A DNA stretch of 64,000 nucleotides, taken from the NCBI RefSeq assembly GCF_902362185.1, contig NC_044497.1:24874501-24938500 (forward strand), in the 5' to 3' direction. Of the stretch, positions 49,345-64,000 are shown in pieces (the first letter of the stretch is position 1; each line of letters opens with the position of its first letter). Source of the stretch: Chanos chanos (Eukaryota; Chordata; Actinopteri; Gonorynchiformes; Chanidae). The notes under the pieces were generated by a model. It did not search any database. It saw only the letters and a program-made list of their open reading frames with translations, and was not told the DNA's origin. Position numbers and translations under genes: made by a program.

Positions 49345-50337
49345 ATTTAACTACCTTACTTTTATCAACAATCTCCACACCGTCTGCACTGATATTCCTC
49401 CTCCAGGTTGTTGTGTCACATTTTGATGGTGCATCTGAACAATACACCTGTTAAATGACTGGCTGTTTGCGTGTCACTCGTAGCAAGCTCCATTATCAAG
49501 GGACATGATTGTCATGTGAGGGCGCTGTCCTGGGACTACTTTGTGTGTGTATCTGTATGCGCATTGATTAAGGGGTAGGCTGTATGTAGTGTTGTGCAAG
49601 ATACGGGCAGTTAGTTCCGATCTGTCAAGGTGATTGATGAGTTGTGTCAATAAAACGTCTGAAGTATTGAATAACGCCATCCCAATTTTGTTCATCAAAT
49701 AACAACGTGAACAACGATAGGCTGTTTGTGAGCCAGGGAGGGAATATGATTTGGGTTTGTTCATGTGACCGAACTTTGTGTATTTGTGATGTGCTTTCCT
49801 GGCGGTTTGCTTTAAGTGAAACTATCGAACATTCTATCGAACAATTTTCTTACTGCTGTTGATGGAGTGTCTATCGCTGTACATATTGCTATCGTTTTAT
49901 GGCCCCGGACTTATATACAGTTTATTCAATTTGAAAAAAAAAGTTATCAGCCAATCATTTCTTTTATACTTTTTGGTTGTGGGTTTTAGGGTTTTAGTGG
50001 GTTTTAGGGCAGTCAACCTGAAAAAAATAAAAAGTAATGTGAATTGAACATTCAGTGTTGTACATTTAAGGAAATACTACTCAGTTCTGAAATGTTTTGA
50101 CATTTGACAATAAATGTAAGGGAACAGCACGGGAACACTGTTGGCAGCCCCGGGTCTGCACTGAATTGATTTTAATAACTTTAATTTTGGCCTGCTTGAA
50201 ATGTGCACTGTGCAACTGTATTATCTTATCCAGGAAAATACAAGTATCTGCCAATCGGGATTCGGTATTGGCAGATACTCAATATTAAATTACTCAGATC
50301 GGGATCGGGGGCAAAAAACTTGATTGGGACATCCCTA

Positions 50338-50339
<2 letters not shown>

Positions 50340-50383
<44 letters not shown>

Positions 50384-50385
50384 TC
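50340..50385. repeat. (CA)n then (TA)n microsatellite
   Basis: A compound microsatellite directly at the right end of the hAT element. A related TATG/TA run lies at its left end. Confidence 0.9.
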
Positions 50386-52300
50386 ACCACAAAATTCACT
50401 GTGCTTGTGTGAACCTGCTTTTCCTATGAAAACATGCTATGTATTTTTCCAAAGCAGGGCTCATTTTTCAGTAGTCTTATGGTCATCACAAATACACATT
50501 TAATGTAGGAGAACAGTTCTGATTAGAAAATACCACAACTACCATAATAGAAGTTTCTCTTTTATACTGGCAGCTGTGGTTACCAAAAATGTGCCTTACA
50601 AATATGTTGCCACATTAGGGAATACACTCAGAAACTCATGACCAGTAACAGGATTTATCTGTGTTTTTATATCTGTATATATCTGGGTATTAAACAGCTT
50701 CATTCCTCACTTCTGAAAACAATCCCACCACATACTCCACCAAAAAAGAAAGTTGCATGTAAAGTTTTTATTACTTTAAAGGATATTTGCAAAGTGTGGT
50801 TGATTTAACTGAGTCTCTCAAGTGCACTATAGAACACCTGAAGATGAATTAAAAAATAAACTTACTGTTATCCTTCCAGAAAACAACAGACAAGAGGCAC
50901 GCCCAGATTATTAACTCTTCATTTCTGACTATAAAGAGGAAAAATGCGGACAAGAAGCTCCGATACAGAGCTCTGATACAGCTACAAGTGATTCTTTAAA
51001 AAACCATACAGCATATTCTGCTATAAGATATAATCAGGAACTGCTACAACTAGCATGCCAACTTCTGGCAGTACAACAATGGCATCTGAGCAACAAAAAA
51101 ACAGGACATCACTGACCAAACGAATCATTATTTTATTCTGTCATAAACATTTTCCTGGAAAAGGTACAACTTAACTTTGGTGCAGCTAACTGTGTAATTT
51201 AAGTTCTTTAGTAGTAGCACTGTACCTCTAGCTATTCTCTCTCCGTTAGTGTTTTCTAATCAGAGTGAAGATTCTGCTAATGTGGTTTTCTTTGTTCAGC
51301 TTTGGTGCCATTCTACACAATGAAATTACTAGAATGTACAAAAACAAGTGTCTTGCTAAATACTCATTCACTCTGAGGATGCTCAATTCATACCTTTGCC
51401 GCTACTCATGCATTGAGCATACCCACACTGGGTTGCCATTGTTAAAGCTGTACTAACTGCCAGCCATCAGACAGATGACAGACATGAAAGTAGGAATGTA
51501 GTCATTCACAATCAGTACCGGAAATAAATGTAATAGCGGCTTCAAGAGACATGAATTATCATTTACTGTTGTACTAAAGTGCCCAACTCTAACAATTCAT
51601 GACTGAGTTTACTTTCCACTCTCAAAGATGCAAGCCATCAGTGGTCAAGTGTCAGTCAATCTGTGCCTTTTTTGGGAGATACTACAACAAAACGAAGCAG
51701 GTTCTCTCCCCTTATAAGTAAGCAAAAGAAGTATAATTTATTTTCTTTTGATTGGAGTGACCCTCCAGTTTTTCTCTTGTAATTTGCAATAAGAAATTTG
51801 CAATTGCACATCTATTAGAGCAACTGTGTTTCAATGCATTGTGCTTAATCAGAGCAGCAGTTTAAATTTTACAGTCAATCCTGCGTAGAGTTCTAGAGGA
51901 TGATGCTTTGGTTTCAGATTCTTTTCCAGAGGCAGGTTTATACTGGAGTCTAAATATTCCCAAATCAGAATGTTTGTAATAACAACCTGATACACTGACA
52001 TTTCCTAAACACAATCATGTCAACAGTGTCTTTCTGATGCAGAGTTAGCCTCCATACATTCGGGATCTTGTGCTCCATCTCCAAATATAACAGGGAAGAT
52101 TCTTAAAAAATCTAGTTCTGAATGTAGTCGTATTAGTGAAGTTTCAAATTTTCAGTTCTCTAAATTAATCTTAAAGGACTGTTCATACTTAAAAACATTT
52201 AACTGCACAACAATGACAAATGTTGCCTCATGTTACAGAAATATTAGGCCTACAATTAAAAAGACACAAAAGGTACTAAGAACCGATTAAATGAACATGT
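50386..52300. other. no gene recognised
   Basis: AT-rich intergenic sequence downstream of the minus-strand tubulin gene. No exons, RNA genes or clear mobile elements were seen. Confidence 0.55.
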
Positions 52301-52322
52301 AAACATCCTTAAACATCAACAC

Positions 52323-52328
52323 TTTATT
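52323..52328 (-). terminator. poly(A) signal of the minus-strand tubulin gene
   Basis: AATAAA on the minus strand, about 360 bp after the stop codon; the best candidate for 3' end formation. Confidence 0.55.
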
Positions 52329-52680
52329 TAGAAATCCATTACAAAATTTGGCAATCAGAAGCACAATAACAATACTGGCCATTTTAAAAAACAATCAATT
52401 CGTTGGTTCAGGCCTGCTCCCCCTATGCAGAATTAGCTTGAGAACTGTTGCTTAATCATTACAAATCTGATAAAGTCCCAACATTTGAGAGATGGTTAAG
52501 AAAACTAGAGATTACTTCACATTTAGATAAAGTTCTTTTCACTTTTCAAACAAGTAGGGAATTTTTTTATATGATTTAGCAACCAGTTATTGACTTAATA
52601 ACCCATACCTTTGAATATCCATCATTGCATGTGCTTTGATGTATCTGTAAAACAATCTAAACCTGTGACTGACTTCTACT

Positions 52681-55716
<3,036 letters not shown>

Positions 55717-55900
55717 TTTCTGGGTAGTTGATTGTACAATGGAGAATGAAAAAAATGTTTTTAGAAATATTAATTTCTAGGAGCGGTTCTGCGCACTAGC
55801 AATAGGGCAATGTATGCTTCTCGGTAACCGCTTGAAGAGGCGGAGTACGGCGGCGTCAGTGATGTCACATTTGAAGCCGGGCGGTTGCAGCATTACCAAC
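55717..55900 (-). promoter_or_regulatory. promoter and 5' UTR of minus-strand tubulin
   Basis: Immediately upstream of the ATG the minus strand has a short 5' UTR, a GC-rich stretch and a palindromic GTGATGTCAC CRE-like site (about 55858-55867). No clear TATA box is seen, unlike the partner gene. Start site not fixed. Confidence 0.45.
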
Positions 55901-56362
55901 AGGCAAAATTGGTCACGTCTCTCCAAACGAGCAATTTGTTAGGAAAATAATTCTTTGTAAATGTTACAATTACTGCGCTATAATACACGATTATTTCAAC
56001 ATAGCAATGAGAAAAACTAGTGTGGGTGAGAAATTAAGCTTCATAAATTGTTCCCTTCAACCAATACACCACTTTTAGTGAGAGCATCACTGTTGCTTTG
56101 GCTATCAGTAGTAATCAAATGTAATTGATTAAATATTTTCGAAGAAGAAACGAAGAGGTTAGCAGTGAACAGAAGATACACTGCATTATGATTTTTAAAA
56201 TTAATTTATTTACTATATATTTATGCATCACTGGGATGTTTTGTTGGACATCAAAATGTGTTGTTATAATCAGATAAATTCCAGTACAGTGTTTGTCCAG
56301 GTGGTGTTGACACACATTACAAGGCCTGCACAAGCTTGCCTAAACATTCTTAGTCAGTATAG
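55901..56362. other. no feature recognised
   Basis: AT-rich intergenic DNA between the two tubulin genes; no coding or repeat signal seen. Confidence 0.5.
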
Positions 56363-56370
56363 TGTGTGAC

Positions 56371-57564
56371 TAGGGTTGCCACCTTTTATGTGGAGAAATA
56401 AGGGACGTCCCTCAAGATCCCCCCCGCAAGTCCTAGCTCAGGTTTTGTTTAACAGCGTGACGGTGTGATATACATGTGTACAGCTGTTACCTGTACAGGA
56501 GGCGTCATTAATTGGATTGAAAATGTGTATGGATTAGGCTGCTAAATACAAAAGGACACTGTGAATCCTTTTTTTCTGAGTTAGAAAAAAAAACACATTT
56601 TTAAAAGTGTATCATGTTTATGGCTTATACTGGATAGACTGGTAGGTTTATTTATTTAGTTGTTTTAAATTGTACGTTGTCATATTTATATAATGTATCA
56701 TATTTATGAATTATAAAATAAATAACTATCTTAATCTTCAACCCAAAATCTAAGAGATTGAATGGAATATCAGGATGATATTTGCACTGATTATTGCCTA
56801 GCTATTTGTATTGGTTACTGTGTAGTTTTTACCTCTTTTGGAGGGGCACAAGTCTTAATTGAGGGGGGAGGGGGGTCAGACGCACCCAACCCCCCTGTAA
56901 TTCGAAACCCGAATATAGGCTATAATTGGCAATGTACAATTAATTAGACAATACACCATGCCCGTCGCCTCGGGGGAAGTCTGAGGTATAAGGAATCGAG
57001 AGATTCCACTCTGTGTCGTCTGCTCTGCTCGGACATGGATAGCACCTGCAGCATGCTGTTTAAGGTCAGACAGCCCCCCGTGGGCGACCGAAAAAGCTTG
57101 ATGTGAAACTGTACAGTTAACCTTGTATTTGTCGTCAGGGAAAGGGCTGACCCACGGATCATTCAGCCCAATATCTCGACAGCCTCTTACGTTTCACCGG
57201 GGACTTGAGACATAACTGAATAATAAGGAAGAGAAAAATACAGCGACTGAGGGTGCTATTTTTAATTGTAAGCTACAAGGCAATCACTGAGTTACACCTA
57301 ATGGAAACAATGCAATTTAACACAGCACGCAGAGCTTGTTGGTCTGTAGCTCACCACTGAAATTAAAGTTCCCCATTCGGCATGTATAACTGGTTTGATT
57401 TTACTTGCTGTTATGTTATTCTCATAACTTTGAAGACCTAGTTATGAAACGACGTGTACGAAAGGACAGGACAAATCGCGTCCCTTACTGATGTAATACG
57501 GCACGCAGCATTTTATTTTCCAATACAGGACGATCCCGTATTATAAGGGACCGGTGGCAACCCT
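56371..57564. mobile_element. 1.2-kb non-autonomous hAT element with target duplication
   Basis: The terminal inverted repeats TAGGGTTGCCACC and GGTGGCAACCCTA are flanked by 8-bp target copies TGTGTGAC (56363-56370) and TGCGTGAC (57565-57572), which match at 7 of 8 bases. An 8-bp duplication and CA-rich ends fit the hAT superfamily. No transposase is encoded. Confidence 0.85.
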
Positions 57565-57572
57565 ATGCGTGA

Positions 57573-58729
57573 CTGAACTGCAAAATAGGTCCATACAGAA
57601 ATCACTGTTTACAGTGATGACATTGTTGTACTGGTAAGAATAATGTGTTTTTATCCAGCAGAGGTGTGCATTAGATGTGTATAATCACTATTATGATAAT
57701 GTTAATTTGGTTTCTTTTTCTTAGAGATGTTCAGAAGACGTCCTGATTTAGGATATAACATGGCTGTATGCAGTGTTTGTAGTGAGAGGCTGACAGACAG
57801 AGTGTATGTGTATAGTATGTGTAGTTGATGTTTAGTGGTTCTAAAGCCCTCACACAGGCCTGCATTCTAACTCCTCCCCCTTCGCCCTAGATTGTGTTGC
57901 GATGATGTCATCCTATCAACCATGTGACCAACTGTGTCTCTGTTTTGCGCTGTCACTGTAAACTGCACAAAATTGCCCTTTTTCACTGCACGCTGGGGGC
58001 CAGTTTGTATGCATTCCTAGACATGAATCCAGTCCACTTACTGTCGCCTAGGAATGAGACAACAGAGACCAGAATCTGAAACTCAATGAGTATATCAAGC
58101 CCTCAAACAGAATGTGCTTCCTACACAGAAATTCCTGCTATTTTAGACTAAGCTGTCATCTTGACTGTTAAACTACACTGTTGTCATCCCTCAGTGTGGT
58201 ACAGTACTGTTCTGTTGATATTTGTGCTTGTCCTTGACAGTTGTTGATGAGCCTTTTACAGTAATTTGATAAAATAACAAAAAGGAAGAGAGAAAGCAAA
58301 CAAACAATAAAACATTTTTCTTACAGTCGACTTTGATATGTATAATTGAAATACACAAAATCTGATGTATGAAGCATATGAAGATAGTGAACTTAAGATG
58401 AAAGACCATGGAGATTCAGACAAACAAAAATGTCAGTTTTGCTGAGCTGTCCAGCACTTTGTGATGAACAAAGGACAGAAGCATACCAGTGTATGCTCTC
58501 AAGCAGCTGGGCCACCAAGAGGAATTCCAACAGCTGCTGAGATGAGAATAGGATGGGAAGTTTGGAAGTGGGAGTGGTTGCTAGTGGAAACTAGTTTTCA
58601 AACATTAACTGTTTCTCCTTTTCAGGGCTCTTTACCCATCCTGCATGCCCACTGTCAGGTTCAAGCCAGTAAAAAAGAATTATATTCTTTGCACTCAGTC
58701 ATTATGACAGAATGAGGAATGGTAGTAAA
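57573..58729. other. no gene recognised
   Basis: Intergenic sequence between the tubulin genes. Open frames are short and unlike known families. Confidence 0.5.
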
Positions 58730-58732
58730 GAC

Positions 58733-58800
58733 TTTTATATATATGAGATTCATATATATGTGTGTGTTTGTGTGTGTGTGTGTTTGTGTGTGTATATATG

Positions 58801-58859
<59 letters not shown>

Positions 58860-58860
58860 A
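58733..58860. repeat. TA/GT compound microsatellite
   Basis: Alternating blocks of TA and GT units, followed directly by an interspersed repeat. Confidence 0.9.
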
Positions 58861-58861
58861 G

Positions 58862-59120
58862 TAGAGCTTAGAGCTTTATTGTCATCTCAGCCATATACAG
58901 TACAGCATACAGCAGAGGAAAAATGTCATCCTCCTTGGACCAGAGGTGCAACATAGACAGACAGCAGCACATACAGTCAGACATACAATAAATACAATAC
59001 ATACCAAAAACACCAAGACTATGGACAGTACAATACAATAGATATACTTATTACAAGAGGACTGTGCTAAGAAGTATGGAAAGGCATTACACTAAGGGCT
59101 CAATAACTGGTGTGGGGGGG
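58862..59120. mobile_element. fish interspersed repeat (CTTTATTGTCAT type)
   Basis: Begins with GAGCTTTATTGTCATCTCAG and CATATACAGTACAGCATACA, then AGGTGCAACATAGACAGACA. This order of blocks recurs in many fish genomes as a 3' repeat tail. Family is not assigned with confidence. Confidence 0.55.
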
Positions 59121-60470
59121 GGGGGGGCACAATGGGAAGACACAGTGTTTTGAATACAAATAAGAGGGAACATATATATGTATGTATGCACTGTATCACA
59201 CCATCACTATTACACCATTTTTGGAAACAAACAGTTGCAACCATTCAATTACACATTCATTCCAGCTGTATCATTGTCTGAACAGTATCGTTGTCTAAAC
59301 TGTATCATGGTCTGAACTGTGTCATCGTCCACTTAAGAGGAAGTATTACTGAATATTTAATGTGCTGTAGCCAAAAGCTATCAATCCAAGAACTGAGCTT
59401 TTAAAAAGTGCATTAAAAGACAGCAAATTGTTGAATTGTTTCAGACACAGTATTTGTTTTCATTTTATCATGCTCTACTAACACAATGATTGTCCATTCA
59501 CACTAAGTGCATATTTTACTGAGGAGATTGATTTTTCTGGACCTTTTTTCAAGGAGCTGAACCCTGTTGTCAGCAGAATCTGAGTCTAAAGAAGCCTTGA
59601 GTATGCTTGACAGGAGAGGTTTGTCTCACTCTTATTGGTTAAAATTACATCAGGCCTTGGCTACAATGTGGCATATCTGCAGAGAACAGGATGGTCGCCT
59701 GTCTACCTCAGACTGTCTGTCATGTGTTAGAATTCAATACCAAAAACAAGCCATGAACTAAATAGTTTTGAAACTGTGAAGGAGGGCCTGAGTAATGCAT
59801 TGAAAAAAAAATCAAACTATGAGTTTCATAAGGAAACAGAGTTTGTCTGCTGTAACAATATCGTATTCATAGTCAAACAATCATTTTGTTGCCATGGAGT
59901 ACTGTTGTTAGCAACTACCTTGCAGACACTGGAGTGGCCAAGTGGTTTTCTACATGATGAAAGAAAGGAATAAAGTTGATGATGTATTTGCGATCAAGGG
60001 CTTGAAAACTATAGTTTCAGGCATTAATTCAGGTATTAATTCATGCTTTCATTAATGAGTGAGGGGATGGTGCTTTTGCAGTGGTGACCTACATTGATTG
60101 TGTTTAGAACTTCACAGAAATTATTCTTCCTGAATTGAGCTTACAAAAGATAGTATATGCTGCCTTTTCTAAAAACTCATGTTTATTGTCTGTGTTGTAA
60201 AACTAATCACGAAAACAACATTACAGGCTTGTGACACCTTACAATGTCTCTCAGTTTCTAAGGTTACAGGTCTCCATCTGTAGTTTTATGTTAGAGTAAT
60301 TGCAGTGCCATATGGAGAAGAGAAGACAAAAAAAAAAAAAAAGGCGTCCACTCAGTTCCCCCCCACTGGGGCAGCTGGGTCCGGCCCCTTTGCGCTGCCA
60401 TTCAGTCTTGGTCATGTGGTCAAAAGATAAAGGGAGTTAATGTGGGCTTGTGTATTACCTCCAGGATACT
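59121..60470. other. no gene recognised
   Basis: Intergenic sequence. A poly(A) of about 16 lies near 60328-60343 and precedes a GC-richer segment that leads into the X-box-like motifs. Confidence 0.5.
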
Positions 60471-60475
60471 GGCTG

Positions 60476-60511
60476 GTATCTAAGCAACACTGTTATTCAT
60501 CGCCTAGCAAC
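60476..60511 (+). promoter_or_regulatory. two X-box-like (RFX) motifs in tandem
   Basis: GTATCTAAGCAAC (60476-60488) and ATCGCCTAGCAAC (60499-60511) both resemble the RFX consensus GTNRCC-N(0-3)-RGYAAC, each with one mismatch or so. They lie about 700 bp upstream of the plus-strand tubulin TATA box. Regulatory role is inferred. Confidence 0.3.
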
Positions 60512-61109
60512 GGCCAGAGCTTGAGAGGAGAGCTTGGGGGTTGGGTGTCTGTTACTCCCTGCCCTACATATCTCCTCCATCCATACTGGGCTGTCTGACC
60601 TCTCTCAGTTTACGGCCTCTGTTCAGATAAACTGCACTGTGGTTTATGACTTCTACAACTTGCTGTGAAATCAAATGTTACATTCAAAAATTATGAGATG
60701 GAATAAAACATGTCCTTATTAATAAATTCAAAGGGCAAACATCTAAAGGGTAGTGCTATGCCAATGAAACAGCCCTTTTAGATTGTAGTAGGTAGCTTTA
60801 CGGACAGAACAAAGAATCAGCCCATAAACATTTCTCTCTTTCTTTCTTTCGGTAGAGAAGTTACGGTGGACTTTGTTCCTTTCTTTGGCTTTACCAAAAG
60901 CATCATTTAATATCCTCTTCCATTTACATTAACAGTCAAACAAAATCATTTGTGAATATATTTGAAATGTAATACATACATGACATGAAAGACAATTCTG
61001 AGCATTTGTGAGAACATTTGGGTGAGGCTCATGGAGGTGGTTCACCAGCCATGATCTTTTTTTTATCCAATAGGATCTGGTCTAGTCTTTTTTCTACTAG
61101 GCGGATCCT

Positions 61110-61282
61110 CTCAGGATTCGACCAATAAAATGTGAGAGACGCAGTCGCTGGTCACTTGTATATAAAGGGAGACTACGGTATCTAACGGTTATTCTTCTTA
61201 CATCGACCCCTTAGTTGTCGAACTGTAAGACATCTCAGAGAAAACATTTTTCTCATTATAACAAATTAGACACCGAGGAACA
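61110..61282 (+). promoter_or_regulatory. promoter and 5' UTR of plus-strand tubulin
   Basis: A CCAAT box (GACCAATAAAA, about 61119) and TATATAAA at 61159-61166 stand at the expected spacing. The 5' UTR then runs about 90 bp to the ATG. Unlike the minus-strand partner it has a textbook TATA box, so the two genes are probably regulated differently. Confidence 0.7.
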
Positions 61283-63819
<2,537 letters not shown>

Positions 63820-63935
63820 TAGAACACTGTGCTTTAAATGTAAGAAGTGTGATGTGAACAAATGTTTCGTAGGTGATAGAAGTCTTACAACCAACGAAAA
63901 AATCACTCTGTATTGGACAAAAGGATGGATACACA

Positions 63936-63941
63936 AATAAA
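63936..63941 (+). terminator. poly(A) signal of the plus-strand tubulin gene
   Basis: AATAAA 121 bp after the stop codon gives a short 3' UTR, unlike the longer one of the partner. Confidence 0.75.
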
Positions 63942-64000
63942 GCTTCCTGACAAAGAATTCTAGGTTGCCTTTTTCTCTCGTGTCATCCTCAGAAATTTCT

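Larger units (their letters stand above)
45912..50336 (+). mobile_element. hAT-like DNA transposon, heavily interrupted
   Basis: The ends are an inverted AGGGATGTCCC...GGGACATCCCT with GATC-rich subterminal sequence on both sides, as in fish hAT elements. Pieces of a BED-finger hAT transposase are readable. One begins MSVWRYFK near 46086. One reads HLKNKHSTEYSEF near 46718. One reads RVTESIALDG with PIAVVANK near 46860-46917. One reads GFRRLFLELLEPQ with ISDTALPELYN near 47824-47920. Between them lie other elements, listed separately. The catalytic and dimerisation regions are missing. No convincing 8-bp target duplication remains because the flanks are microsatellite. Confidence 0.75.

Noticed and set aside
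45903-50345. 8-bp target duplication around the large hAT element
   Set aside because: Flanking TATGTATA and AATACACA match at only 4 of 8 bases and lie in microsatellites.
56944-57162. Arginine-rich frame within the 1.2-kb hAT element
   Set aside because: No transposase motif; the element is non-autonomous.

Overview
The window is vertebrate nuclear DNA, almost certainly from a ray-finned (teleost) fish. It has large introns, abundant CA/GA/TA microsatellites, hAT and Tc1 transposon debris, fish-type SINE tails, and multi-exon genes with vertebrate orthologs. KANSL2, CCNT1, PMEL and alpha-tubulin genes all lie on human 12q13, so the block matches that synteny group. MLH3, on human 14q, sits between KANSL2 and CCNT1 here. 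All gene models were built by hand from splice signals, reading phase and recalled family sequences; nothing was searched.

Layout. 1-12.2 kb: no recognisable gene. There are microsatellites, a possible conserved non-coding block near 8.6-9.1 kb, and a CpG-elevated stretch at 10.5-11.9 kb that could hold an unrecognised minus-strand first exon. 12.5-17.1 kb: KANSL2 on the minus strand (9 coding exons, 499 aa) with two candidate intronic H/ACA snoRNAs. 17.7-23.4 kb: MLH3 on the minus strand (12 coding exons) with a GC-AG intron, a 24-nt microexon and an apparent +2 frameshift at an AG run. 24.0-33.2 kb: CCNT1 on the plus strand (9 exons, 700 aa) with a candidate stop-bearing cassette exon; it probably shares a bidirectional promoter with MLH3. 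33.5-35.2 kb: a foldback DNA element. 37.9-43.3 kb: a PMEL-family gene on the plus strand (11 exons, 608 aa). 43.8-50.4 kb: a pile-up of mobile elements (LINE RT fragment, Tc1 fragment, tRNA-like repeats, a SINE, and a 4.4-kb hAT whose coding sequence is cut by two MITEs). 52.3-63.9 kb: two TUBA1-type alpha-tubulin genes head to head, nearly identical from the start of exon 2 to the stop codon and unlike outside it.

These are ordinary housekeeping or lineage genes rather than one pathway: chromatin acetylation (KANSL2), mismatch repair and meiosis (MLH3), transcription elongation (CCNT1), melanosome fibrils (PMEL) and microtubules (TUBA1). I did not find a clearly new biological system. The best leads are the exon-bounded homogenisation of the tubulin pair, the CCNT1 cassette exon, the MLH3 frameshift and the KANSL2 snoRNAs.
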